Positions 33,929 through 44,248 of a stretch of 64,000 nucleotides of DNA are shown piece by piece. Position 1 is the stretch's first letter. Each line of letters opens with the position of its first letter. The notes under the pieces were generated by a model. That model saw only the letters and a list, made by a program, of their open reading frames with translations. It was not told where the DNA came from and did no database searches. The stretch is from positions 62,001 through 126,000 of the forward strand of contig WPDH01000162.1 of NCBI GenBank assembly GCA_019137255.1, read 5' to 3'. A program made the position numbers and the translations under genes. Source of the stretch: Corinectria fuckeliana (taxonomy: Eukaryota > Ascomycota > Sordariomycetes > Hypocreales > Nectriaceae).

Positions 33929-35982
33929 CACACTGGGACAGGAGATGTGGGTCACGGCGATATGGCATCACTCCAACATCACCTCCACCACCTCCACCTC
34001 CTCCAAGCATGGTGCCTGCCGTTGGGTTCGGTGCCCTAGCCCCAGGGGCCCCGGGCCTGGCTGCGCACTGGCTTGCTACCAAAAAGATGCCAGGACCAGG
34101 CGGTCGACGACGACTCCTGGCCACTCCTCGTTGAGATTGTCCCACCCCGACTTCTGGGACACTGGAGCACGATGACGGCAATATCAAAGACTCTCAGGGT
34201 TTTGTCATTCGTGTGGTCTTGCCCTTGTGAGAGCGCCGCGGCATCTCAGGGAGGGGCCCCTACGTCAGTTGACGGCCTCAACTTCTCACGACCTTGCCAG
34301 GCTGGGTCAATCCTGGCCCACTGATGTCAGTGTCCCTTTGTCGGTCCATGGACCATGACTCTGTGCATGCCTCCTCTCCCCTCTCTCCCTCCATCCCTGG
34401 CGCTGGCCTTTCCTTCGAACTACCTCTCCCTCACCTCTTCACCTCTTGGTCACGGGGGGGCATAGCCAGCGCCTGTTTCAATTCCTTCACCGTCTGGTCT
34501 TCCCTGTGTTTCTTGTCTCGTCGCCGTGTCCCACAGCCCCACAGCCGAAAACCACACCCCGGCGCTACTTCTTTGACGTGCCCTCCTACGTCAGGGCTCT
34601 AATGCATCGACGCCCTCCCGCGACAGGGCTTGACGCCTCGCGGATGCGTTTAGTCGCCCAGAGGTATCCGGTACGTCTTAAGCTCAGTCGGCCCCCCTGG
34701 CTTTGCTTGTCGACCCGTGGGATCCTCCCCCATGACTTGCGACCACGGCCCATCGCCGACTGACGCCCACCAAGCCCACCATCACAGCCAAGCTCTTTGG
34801 CTCTTTGCCAAATCCCCCAACGCTAAATAAGCGTGGGCGGATCCCTCGATGCTGCCGCTGAATGGCTTGCGTCTCTCGGGGCTCTCGATTTCCGTCGCCG
34901 GACTCTGCGCAGTCGAACCCCGATGCCCATCACGGAACCGGGCTCAACCAGAGAGGGACCCTGCATAATCCCGCCCGCCCACTCGCCCTGCCCCCTCGAC
35001 TCTGGCCTTGTTGCCTTGCAACTCATCTGAGACCCTCCACATCAGTGGCGTTCGCCCGTGGACCACCACCCAGTCTCATTGAGGATGGATCAGGGTGTGG
35101 GTGTGGGTGTGGGTAAGGCTACGCACGGCAGTTTTGCAAAAGGGCCCCTCCGCCCCCTACTCCCATCTCAGTCCGTCGTTGATGGTTCTCACCCCCCCTC
35201 CCTAGACCAAGAGTCCAGCATACCCCGTAACACTGTCTCCCATCGGACACCCCCCCTTTCCCGATCCACAGAGTTCACAGAGTCTCGAGTCGACATCATT
35301 TACTCTTTAAGGGATACATGTATAAACCGTTGCCTCGTCGTCCGTCCTAAACCACCGTTATCTCAATCCTGTACAAATCTTCAATCTCATCCGGAAATTC
35401 AGACCAAGCTTATCCATCACTACCCACACCATCTCGAACCCGCCAGCGAGGTCAATTCATCCGCGGGGCGTCCGTCCAGTATTTCCCTTACTCAAGGCCT
35501 CTAAAGACCTTGCTGATCTCTGCACTGTTTGGTTCCGCGGACGCTATCTGGGTGCCGTGGGCTGTCAAAATTGACTGGAGAGGCCATCATCTTATGCAGC
35601 CCACAACCCCCTGGTCTACACTTGGTCCTACGACCCTACCTCATCGCACCAACCCTGTCACCTCAGCCATCGCGAAAGGACATCGGCCTGCCGATCACCC
35701 AGCCCGGAGTCGTCACACCTTTTCCTCCCAGAGAGACAGGGAACTCCACTGCTCTCCCGCCGCCCAAGCCCGCTTCAGAGGCGGATTGACGCACGTCAAT
35801 TCACACCCAGACACTTAAGACTTCGCTGATCCCACCTCGGCTCCAACAATACTCTCCATACATCTCCAGACCAAAAGGATCATCTTGTCTTTAATCTGTG
35901 CGACCGACTTGGCTTTTCTTCTAGTCGGGATTCCGCATCTGATCAACGAACCTCTTCCCTTCCCCAACTACCTAACCATCCT

Positions 35983-36042
35983 ATGCTCATACGGTTACTC
36001 ATCATCACCTCACAACAAAGTCTTGATCACACGCCAGTATGA
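35983..36042 (+). promoter_or_regulatory. 19-codon uORF overlapping the flbC start (ATGA)
   Basis: An ATG at 35983 in a weak context (C at -3) encodes MLIRLLIITSQQSLDHTPV and stops with TGA at 36040-36042, which overlaps the main ATG at 36039 as ATGA. This geometry allows leaky scanning or termination-reinitiation at the FlbC-like start. It needs the mRNA leader to include at least 60 nt, which is very likely. Confidence 0.6.
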
Positions 36043-37312
36043 CCATGACCCTCGACACTACACAGCAGCGGTTTGGGCCGTCATTGAACTTTGACTATTC
36101 GGCACCTACACAACCTCCTGCTTTCTCAAACCCGTGGACATCGACTTCGTCACCATCCCAACCCGCCCCGGCTGGTGGTAGTCTCTTTGTAGGCAACCAT
36201 CATCATGCTCTCAACTCCAATATGCTGGCCAACAAGCAGCCTCATAGTGGCCGAGCCAGCACCAGCAGTGCTTCATCCATTGCATCGTATGGCTCAATGC
36301 CTGTCAACACCACCGCAGGTAGCCTCAGCCCTTCTCCCTCCATGGCCGGTATCTACGAACAGCAGGACTTACTCAATGTGCCCCAAGATCTCCTCAGCAT
36401 CAACCGCATGCAAACCACGTCCGCGGCATATGGGGATCCCACTTACTCAACATCCGCTTCCCCGGTCAACGCTCACTTTGCTCCAACCTCTGTTGCCCCT
36501 TACGAGGCTATGGGTTACGCACCCGCTCCCGTTCGGCCGCCGCACTTTGCACTTGCCCCTGATGCAGACCATACAAGGCGGTTCTCCCAACAGTCAGTCC
36601 CACCCAGTGCTCCTCGGAGGTTGATCGAGAATGTTGTAGACATAAGGCGTCGCCTTAAGAAGGACCTAGCTGACAATTAACGCAGAGGAATGCAACATGA
36701 CGATCGAAGGAGCTTCGCAGATGCTCTTGATGCAAGCCATGGCATGCTGGCCATGAGCCAGGAAACCCCCAGGAATATCTACGGTGCTCGTAGCGATAGA
36801 TCTTCTGTGGATTCTTACGGATTCCCTTCCACGCACTCCACTAGCTCATCCATCTCTTCTTCTGGTAACTTCAGCTCCTACTATGGCGACTCGGTCTCCG
36901 ATTACTCAACTGCTGGCTCAGACATCGAATCCGTGAACTCGCGGGCCCTTCCTCGGCCCCACGGGTTGATGGGCTCCCAGATCCCCCCCGCCCCCCAGTC
37001 AATGATGGGACAGTTCAGTTCAAAAGTCTCCTCTAGCACCCAAAAGAAACACAAGTGCAAGGTCTGCGACAAGCGATTCACTCGACCGAGTTCCCTGCAG
37101 ACTCACATGTACAGCCACACCGGCGAGAAACGTACGTGTACTACCAATCTCAGACGAAGCCCCTTACTAACAATACTACAGCGTTTGCTTGTGAGGTTGA
37201 GGGCTGTGGTCGACACTTTTCGGTGGTTTCCAATCTCCGACGACACAGGAAGGTCCATCGTGGCGACGCTCGATCGGAAGCCGGGTCTGAGGATCATCAC
37301 TCCGATGATTAA
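36039..37312 (+). CDS. flbC: C2H2 zinc-finger conidiation regulator, FlbC-like
   Basis: Three exons, 36039..36592, 36686..37131 and 37182..37312, give 376 residues. The first intron has a GTCAGT donor and a CTGAC branch point; unspliced it would hit TAA at 36678. The first 290 residues are low-complexity Ser/Pro/Asn/Gln, as in activation regions. Two C2H2 fingers follow at the C-terminus: HKCKVCDKRFTRPSSLQTHM (then YSHTGEK) and FACEVEGCGRHFSVVSNLRR (then HRKVH). The second intron falls in the inter-finger linker, between GEK and PFAC. The finger pair matches FlbC of Aspergillus, which activates brlA and conidiation, but identity outside the fingers cannot be judged here. A short acidic tail (GSEDHHSDD) ends the protein. 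A nuclear DNA-binding role is near certain. Confidence 0.88.
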
Positions 37313-38793
37313 ACATACCAAGCGATTTACTTAAAGGCCGGTTAACCGCTCACTTTCATGATGTGCTCACGAGTCATCAATCTTATTCTATCTTACGAAC
37401 ACACACAAAAAACACGTCGCTCATCATTACGAAAGGCATGGCGATAAACCGAGGCTTCGCAACGATTCGACGTTTCGGATACCTACCCGGGATACATACG
37501 ATGTGTTTTGTGTTTTATGAAAATATTACATCACGGCAAGCGGTATAGAGAAACGGACGACAAAAGGCTGGCGGCGGAGCGGATTCCGACTGGCTAGGAT
37601 AGGGGTAGGCAACGGCGGTGTATATCATTCGAGTCGATCGTTTCGACGGGAGGATGGCTCTTTGCGGTCTTCTCCCCCAACATCATCTAGCGGGAATTGT
37701 TTTCTTTCGGGGGGGTTGTCTCTGGGGCGGATCTAGGCGGAGTTGCGGACCGACCTATCGATACCCTTCCATCCGGCGTTTGGGAAATCAGTTGTCTTTT
37801 ACAATTTCCGGATACAGGACATGTTCGTCTGTATCCGCTTCGAAACGATCGTTTATGTTTGAGGGTTGGATATCCCAATTACCGACTCGCGCATATTGTT
37901 TATATTATTGGGATGAAGAGGAGGATGAATCAGAAGCCATAGGGGAAGATGTGGAGCGATTGTACTACTAGTTTCATTTTTTGTTGATGGTGATGATATA
38001 TACCCGGTTGAGACGGTGCACAGCATCATTCTGTCCCGTACGCCTGGCGAGGCAGGCGGTTGTACGAGCAAGGAATGTTACGGGTGAAGCCAGAAAGCGA
38101 TGAACTTGAGGAGTTAGCTGGAGAAGTCGATAGAGACGGCGGCAGCCACAACAAACCAAGATTGAATTTTTGCAACCCATTGAACAAGCCGGTTTTGGCC
38201 ATGCTCATGTGTATCTCCTGTTCCGAGCCTACTAGCGGAGCCATCTGCAAACCCATAAAAGTGGCAGCCCGCTCGGGCGAAGTTCGATAATAATAAGCGC
38301 GAGGTCGCCTTGGGGAGAAAACAAGGCGCGGAAGCGGTCGCTTGGTCGCGTCGTGTGGCTTGGAATAGCCGCTTGGCACCATGTCGCGACGGCCGCCTCA
38401 CGGACGGGAAATCTCACGACTATCAGATGAAGGAAGTGACCCAATCATGTCTTTGCAGAGACATGCTTCGTACATGCTATCGGCCGCGCAATCTCGCGTG
38501 TCTTGACCCCTATTTCCTTCTTGTTCGTTTCTTCAAAGACGGGTCTGGTGCTGGGTTGGTTGGTACCCTATTCTGCTGGGGAGGGGGAGAAGGCAGATCT
38601 TCTCTCGGGAGGGAATGGCACGGCGTTTCAGATGGGAATATCCCTTCCACATGAGGCATCGCGGAGGGTCAGGGCGGTGTTGTCAAGACCGGACAAGCTT
38701 TGTGGGGTGGGGGAGGAGATGATTGGCGGGGGGCGCCGCCAAATCCCTGGGCAGCTCAGGATGGATATTGCCGGGATGGCAACGGGTGAACAG

Positions 38794-38833
38794 GGACAAG
38801 GACAAGGACAAGGACAAGGACAAGGACAAGGAC
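38794..38833. repeat. GGACAA hexanucleotide repeat
   Basis: Six exact GGACAA units plus a partial seventh, intergenic. Confidence 0.85.
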
Positions 38834-40026
38834 GGAGATTAAGAGTCGTGAGATATGAGATTGGAGATTGAAGACGACATGGATGAATATGAAGGAGAAG
38901 CCAAAAAAAATTCGGGATTTCTTAGGGGATTACGGAGAATTACCGTGGTATCAAAAGGCGGAGGAGTCCCGGGTTCCGGGATAGTAGAGTAGTCTTGCGG
39001 TGGCGGACGGGAGGTATCTACCTAAGACAACGCACTTCGTAGACGAGGATGGCGACATTCCATTCACGTGAGGGCTTGGCTGGTTGATGTTCCATGGATT
39101 GAGAGCTGACAAGTCTTCTTTCTGCTGCTGCTAGACGCCCTTTCCGAGAGGCGGGAAAGGGCCTTGTTGAGGGCCGTGGCATGACTTGTCGGATGACGGG
39201 TGACGGATGACGTCCAGCACGGGCTGAAGGACGAGGCAGGGCACGGAGCTGACAGGGACCCCAGATGTGGGGCTGGGCTCCGGGGCGCCGAGATGGCCTC
39301 AAGTGGACAACTTGTTGAAAGCTCGTGTACATAATAGGGAGGTACTATGTATGACGGTTCGGCGCAGGAGCTTTGTGCTTGGTCTGAGCCTTGGCAACTG
39401 TATTATGTATGCTTGCTTTCTGTGGATTCTTTTCTCCTCCTGTGACACTTCCAGGACCGACCGACCGACCGACCGAACCAGGCCTTGTACCCCAGCCGTC
39501 CAGAGCCGTCCAGCAGCTAGCTCCAGCAGCTCCAGCAGCCATCCGCCCCAAAACGGGTTGCGCCTCGAAAGGCCGGCAATTGAAGCCCTGACGTCTATGA
39601 CGGATGGCGCCCGGAGCATGTGTTCGGGGGGGCGATGACGGTGCGACCTGCAACCCGGTGGCGGCCAAAGCCAATTGGAAAGATTCCGCAACCGACGATG
39701 ACGGAGCGTGGGCCGGCTGATGACGTCGATGGCCCCCCCCCACCCCCCAGCTTGCTTGAGTTGGTGGGTGGGTGCGGTTGTTGCTGCTGCTGTTGTTGGT
39801 TGTTGTTCTTGCTCTTGCTGTTCGGGGGTGGCCTGCACGAGGATTGAGCCACGGCGTACATAGCGCCGTCTCGGGATCGATCTTCAGGGTCCTACTCGAT
39901 AGGGGGGCGTGTTGACGAAGAAGGGGGGGGGGGACTTTGAAGGGTTGCTAGTGGTGGGATAGCTGCTTGCTGCATCACGGCGGCGCCATTTCGTCAGTTA
40001 ATTGATTAGATAATCGTGACATACTG

Positions 40027-40038
40027 TACTACGTAGTA
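40027..40038. repeat. Perfect 12-nt palindrome TACTACGTAGTA, copy 1
   Basis: Self-complementary 12-mer in intergenic DNA. The same 12-mer recurs at 41190-41201. Confidence 0.8.
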
Positions 40039-41189
40039 GGGGTATTGTGGAAGTGGGGGAAAGGGAGGGGAGGAGTATGTATATATGTAGCAGGCAGGGT
40101 ACGGTGGAGAGGAGGGTTTCACTATGTCGGCCGATGCGTATGGGGTGTGTCTGGGTGTGAGCAGTGAGTGATGGAATTTCCTGTGTGTGTTAACATCAAA
40201 TCACGGGGAAACTTGTTTTGCCTCTCTTCTCTTGGTCTTCTTCGCCTTCTTCTCCTGGTTATCCTTCTTCTTCCCACCGCCTCATGGGGGAAAGCAAAGG
40301 GTGGTGCATCTTGTGGAGATGAATGGATGCGGGCCAGAGCTCCTCTGCATCGCGTCTGCGTTTGCATTGCATTTGCAGTTGCTATTGCTGCTGTTGTTGC
40401 GGATTGGCGGCTACCTATGTATGTAGTATGTAGGCACACAACGATAATAATAAAAAGCAAATCCCAAACTGCTCGCGGAAGAAGAAGAGTGGCCCTCTCT
40501 ACATAGCTACTGCTACTGAGACAGAATCTAGAGCACAAGCCAAAGGAGACAGCCAGTTCTCGTTCGGCTCAGTTCTCCAGGGAGTGAATACAGCACTTGT
40601 CCACATCATCTTCAAGACCCTCCTCGTTTCATCTCTTCCCCCTCTTCCCCCCTTGAAGCTAACGTTTTGTGAGAGGCAGGCTGTCGACCCAGGTTTAACA
40701 AATAAAAATAAGAAAAGTTCAATACCGGTGCCCTGACGTCAGCGGCGGAGCGGCATCAGGGTCTCCCGGCGCCATGCTGGAGCTACACCCGGCTCCGAGC
40801 CCCGGCCGGACAACGTCATTTTCGGGGCCGACCATTGGCTGATGCGAGGCTCCATTGCCCGGGTGGCCCAAAGAGGCTTAGCTCTGGATTGGTTCACTGG
40901 GCGTGCAGTTCACAGTCCACCACCTCGGCTCGTTTTTTTCCTTTGCGTGTGGGGGAGAAAGAGGAGACGAAAAGCAAGGGGGGATGGGGGGGGAGGAAAG
41001 GAATGGGGAGGGGGTGTGATCTGGAGAGGAGTGGAGTAGGAGGCGTGGGTGCTTGACCTAGAGGTGCAGTAGTGGATGGCACTTGGGGCGGTTTTGATTT
41101 ATTTAGCCTCTTTTGCCGCAGGGACAAGGAGACGGGGAATGCATGGAAAAGTGGGTGACTGCATGGTACTGTCTTGAGTACTGTTTACA

Positions 41190-41201
41190 TACTACGTAGT
41201 A
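41190..41201. repeat. Perfect 12-nt palindrome TACTACGTAGTA, copy 2
   Basis: Second exact copy of the palindrome, 1163 bp from the first and also intergenic. Confidence 0.8.
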
Positions 41202-42465
41202 GAGGTGGATGGGCGTGGGGCTAGAAGTGATGGGCTGTGTAATGTACTGTTGCGCACTGTACTACTCAAAGGCAATCTACATGGACGGAATATCCGCTGA
41301 TGGGATGAGGATGCTAGCTACCGTATGCAGTAGTCACGGGCAGTGGGGGAAGGGGGAGTTTTGACAGGCTCGTATTGTACTGTACCCTCTTCTATATCCT
41401 GGGGGTTTTGTTGCCACTGACAAATATGGATGCCTCATGCTGTTTATAGGAGGTATGTATAAATAGCAGCTGGTATGTAAAAATCCATGACATTCGAAAC
41501 ACCCTGCGCAATGCACCCGCCAAGGAGCAAGACTAAAAAAAAAGAGTCCGCTAATTCGGCCGAAAGATGGTGCGTGTCTTCCAACTTACCAAGGTAGAGG
41601 TATCTATGTACCCAACCGCCCCCCTCAACTCCTGGCGCTGTCTCCACTACTACCACCAGACGGGGCCGAGCAATCGGTTATGGTTGAATACATAGTAAGT
41701 GTCTAAGTAGGTACCTTGAGTAAGTAAGTAGTTTTGTTGCTTTCTGATACATTTTGCCACTCTTCGTCAGCTCGACCATGGCACGCTACGAAATGTCTTC
41801 TAGCTCTTCCACACCGTCGGGCTCCAACACCACCCACCGTACTACGGTTCGTAGTATTCGTACCGTCTTTCCAGGGCAGGCTACAACGAGTGATGCTTTG
41901 CAGGTACATACAGGGTTCAATTACAAATTTCGCTATGTACCCGGGTGTGCCGCCGCGCCCCCCCCCCCCCCTCCCTCTCATCCATCCCCCCTAGCTCCTT
42001 CACACTCAACAGACAAGAACTAGCAAGCCTCGCATCTCACACGGCCCGCACACCAAAGAAGAAACGAAACAATCTTTCCAGATTTTCCCTTGCATCCGTT
42101 GGCTGCTGCTGGGCCGTTGTGCCCCCTTTGCCTTACCGACATTTGCCAAAACCATGGCATTCTCTAAACCCAAATGCCATCGCTCTCCCCAGTCCCCCTC
42201 CCCCAAGTCCAGCCGGTGTTGAGTCGAGTTGAGTTGGATGTCCACTCCACTCTGAAACCTCGCGAGCCTCGGGAGGGAACTCTCAGAAGCGCGATGCCGT
42301 AAGTAAACCTAGAGGATCACGGGGATTGGATCCGGAGCAAACTGGGCGATATGTAGCGGACGGCCAGTCGTAGTGAGGATCCTCCGTCCCAGTGGCCGTA
42401 AGGCAAGAATGGAAGGCTGTCTGTCCTCCCCCGCGTAAGCCGGCCTCAGCTGTGCGGTGCTGCTC

Positions 42466-42957
42466 TCACTCTACGAAGTATTCAAACAAGTCTTTCTCAA
42501 TTGTAGCGCGCATCGGATTCTTCACTCGCGGTGGCCTAGGTAACCCTTGCGAGTCGATAGACCTTCTCTCCCTGTCCAGCTCAGCGGGCGCCAGAAGGGT
42601 CAGCCGCAGCTTCACGATGAAGATCTCCCCCTTCAGTAGTTGTCCATCCGGATCGCTTCTCCGAAAGCCCATCTCGATTGCTCCCCCCACGCCGTCCATC
42701 CCATTGATGGCTAGGTAGCTGTCAACATGCACCTCGTGTCCCAGGTCTGCCTGTTTTGTCGACCAAGGCCTAATTAAGTGACCTACCACCGACTGTGTGT
42801 CGCCTCTTATTAAATGCCGTTGAATTATCCCATTATGGGACGATGTCCCTGTTATTAGAATTCGGGCAATGTTAAATAGAGTCACGGGAGCATCGTTCAA
42901 GCCGAGGGTGTGGTTCACACGAGGCTGGAAAGCATCCTGACTCGCAACTGCACTCAC
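42466..42957 (-). CDS. Unrecognised open frame, possible exon or gene remnant
   Basis: A 163-codon open frame on the minus strand in an otherwise empty region. It has no in-frame ATG near its 5' end (it opens at GTG 42957, with a stop 24 nt upstream), so if real it must be a downstream exon or the remains of a gene. Its composition looks protein-like, with alternating hydrophobic stretches (HEVHVDSYLAINGMDG, GEIFIVKLRLTLLAP) and a charged end (IEKDLFEYFVE). I cannot place it in a family. Codon use is less GC-biased than in neighbouring genes, as expected for a decaying or recently acquired sequence. Confidence 0.3.
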   Translation of the reverse strand: MSAVASQDAFQPRVNHTLGLNDAPVTLFNIARILITGTSSHNGIIQRHLIRGDTQSVVGHLIRPWSTKQADLGHEVHVDSYLAINGMDGVGGAIEMGFRRSDPDGQLLKGEIFIVKLRLTLLAPAELDRERRSIDSQGLPRPPRVKNPMRATIEKDLFEYFVE

Positions 42958-44248
42958 ATCCCCTCCCCCCCTTCACGGCTCCCATGAGTCCCATCCTTCT
43001 GCAATGCAATTACCGTCACTTTTGATTGTCCATCCTACTTCGCACAAAACGACCTGTCACTCCTGTATGTTTTCTATCCGGGCACCCTGGACACAGGGGA
43101 GGAGAAGGGAAGAAACAGAAAAAGAAATGCGGAGAGATTAAAGCCACGGCCACGAGATCAGCATACACCTACCACCGTCCCTCATCCCCATCTCCCCGTC
43201 GTCTCCCCCCTCCGAGGCTCCGACTTTAATCAACTAACAGAGTAGCATTTGACCAAGGGCTTTGCTAGCATCCATGGATACGCAGTTAATATACCCCCCC
43301 ACGTGCAACGGATGAGGAGAAGACGGTCCCCAAAATTGTAGGGCAACGAAAAGAAGAGAAGTACTCCGTAAGTTACTTGCCACTCGTCCCGGTACCTTAC
43401 GCAGCGCGCGCTTCTTGGATGGCGCCAACAGCCGTGCGCTTTTTCCTTCTTCTTCTTTTCTTTTTCTTTTCTTTTTTCATCATCACTCTCAAGCCTTGCG
43501 TCCCAATTGAGCTGCCCTCACCTTCACTTTCAACGGCGCCGCGCACTGACTTTTTTGTGGTGCAACCGTACGTCCGTACGTGATTACGCCGCGGGCGCGG
43601 GATGTCAGCTCCGCCTCCCCGAGTCAGGACGGGCTTCAGTCCATCTGCCGGAAGCGGCCCCCATAGGACGGCAAAAGTTCCTCGGGGCGACTCGTGCGTG
43701 TCCAGTGAATCTTGATGGTTGTGGTGGTGGTGTGGAGAGTGTTGAAGGTGAGGAGTCGGACTGGAGAATCCTGGGCTTTAGATGCGCGATCCCATACATA
43801 CGGCACACCAAGCAAACTAGGTCTACTTATGCTGTTACTACTGGTGCTTTGGAGATCTTGAAAGGTGGGGCCTTCTGATGTGTAACATGACCTGTCTACT
43901 TCGTATACTTGACGTGATCATAATCGAGGGTCGTGGTAGACTCCTCCGAAGCCATCATCAGTATCTTTTCTTGACCATGTCCAACTACTCGAAGTCACAC
44001 TGGTATCTCTCCTCCACACATATCAGTATCCTATGGCATTGATGCGCATACAAGTCCATATAGTCACACACTCAAATTGTAATAGTAATTCAGTACAGTG
44101 AAGCCATTGTGATCATCTATCAGAACGCCTCGGCGCATGCTACCCTCGCAATCGACACCGCTTTCACAGATTACAAGCCCTCTCCAAGAGCCAACAGCAA
44201 CGCAAAGTCCGGCCACCATCCATCCCTGAAGCCTCCCCTTCCAAACTC
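42958..44248. other. Region downstream of SF3B1, no gene seen
   Basis: About 1.3 kb between the orphan frame and the 3' end of SF3B1. It includes a TTCTT/TTTTC pyrimidine tract at about 43440-43480. No protein-like frame. Confidence 0.45.

Larger units (their letters stand above)
25991..36038. other. 10-kb gene-poor region upstream of the FlbC-like gene
   Basis: No frame on either strand looks like a conserved protein, and open frames are short with mixed composition. Contents seen: the 3' flank of RAX2 (T-rich near 26240-26280), a poly-G tract with two N at 27265-27313, a (GAC)8 run, a 16-nt palindrome at 29233, GGGACT repeats near 33891-33928, and a pyrimidine-rich final 2 kb that probably includes the flbC leader. 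Base composition is ordinary, with no AT-rich repeat-induced-mutation signature. Confidence 0.5.
37313..42465. other. Gene-poor region downstream of the FlbC-like gene
   Basis: About 5 kb with no convincing coding frame. It contains the flbC 3' flank, a GGACAA minisatellite (38794-38833), a GACC run (about 39455-39475), an 11-G run near 39923, two copies of the perfect palindrome TACTACGTAGTA (40027-40038 and 41190-41201), and a 14-C run near 41958. Frames such as 39299-39838 on the minus strand are Gln/Pro low-complexity shadows. Confidence 0.45.

Noticed and set aside
36690..37334. Separate gene starting at ATG 36690
   Set aside because: It is the second exon of the FlbC-like gene: a GTCAGT donor at 36593, a CTGAC branch point and an acceptor at 36685 join the frames, and the finger linker continues after a second intron.
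40122..40538. Overlapping frames rich in Cys, Arg or Leu on both strands
   Set aside because: Simple-sequence (CTT/GCT/TTG) translation artefacts; no conserved motif and no plausible splice structure.
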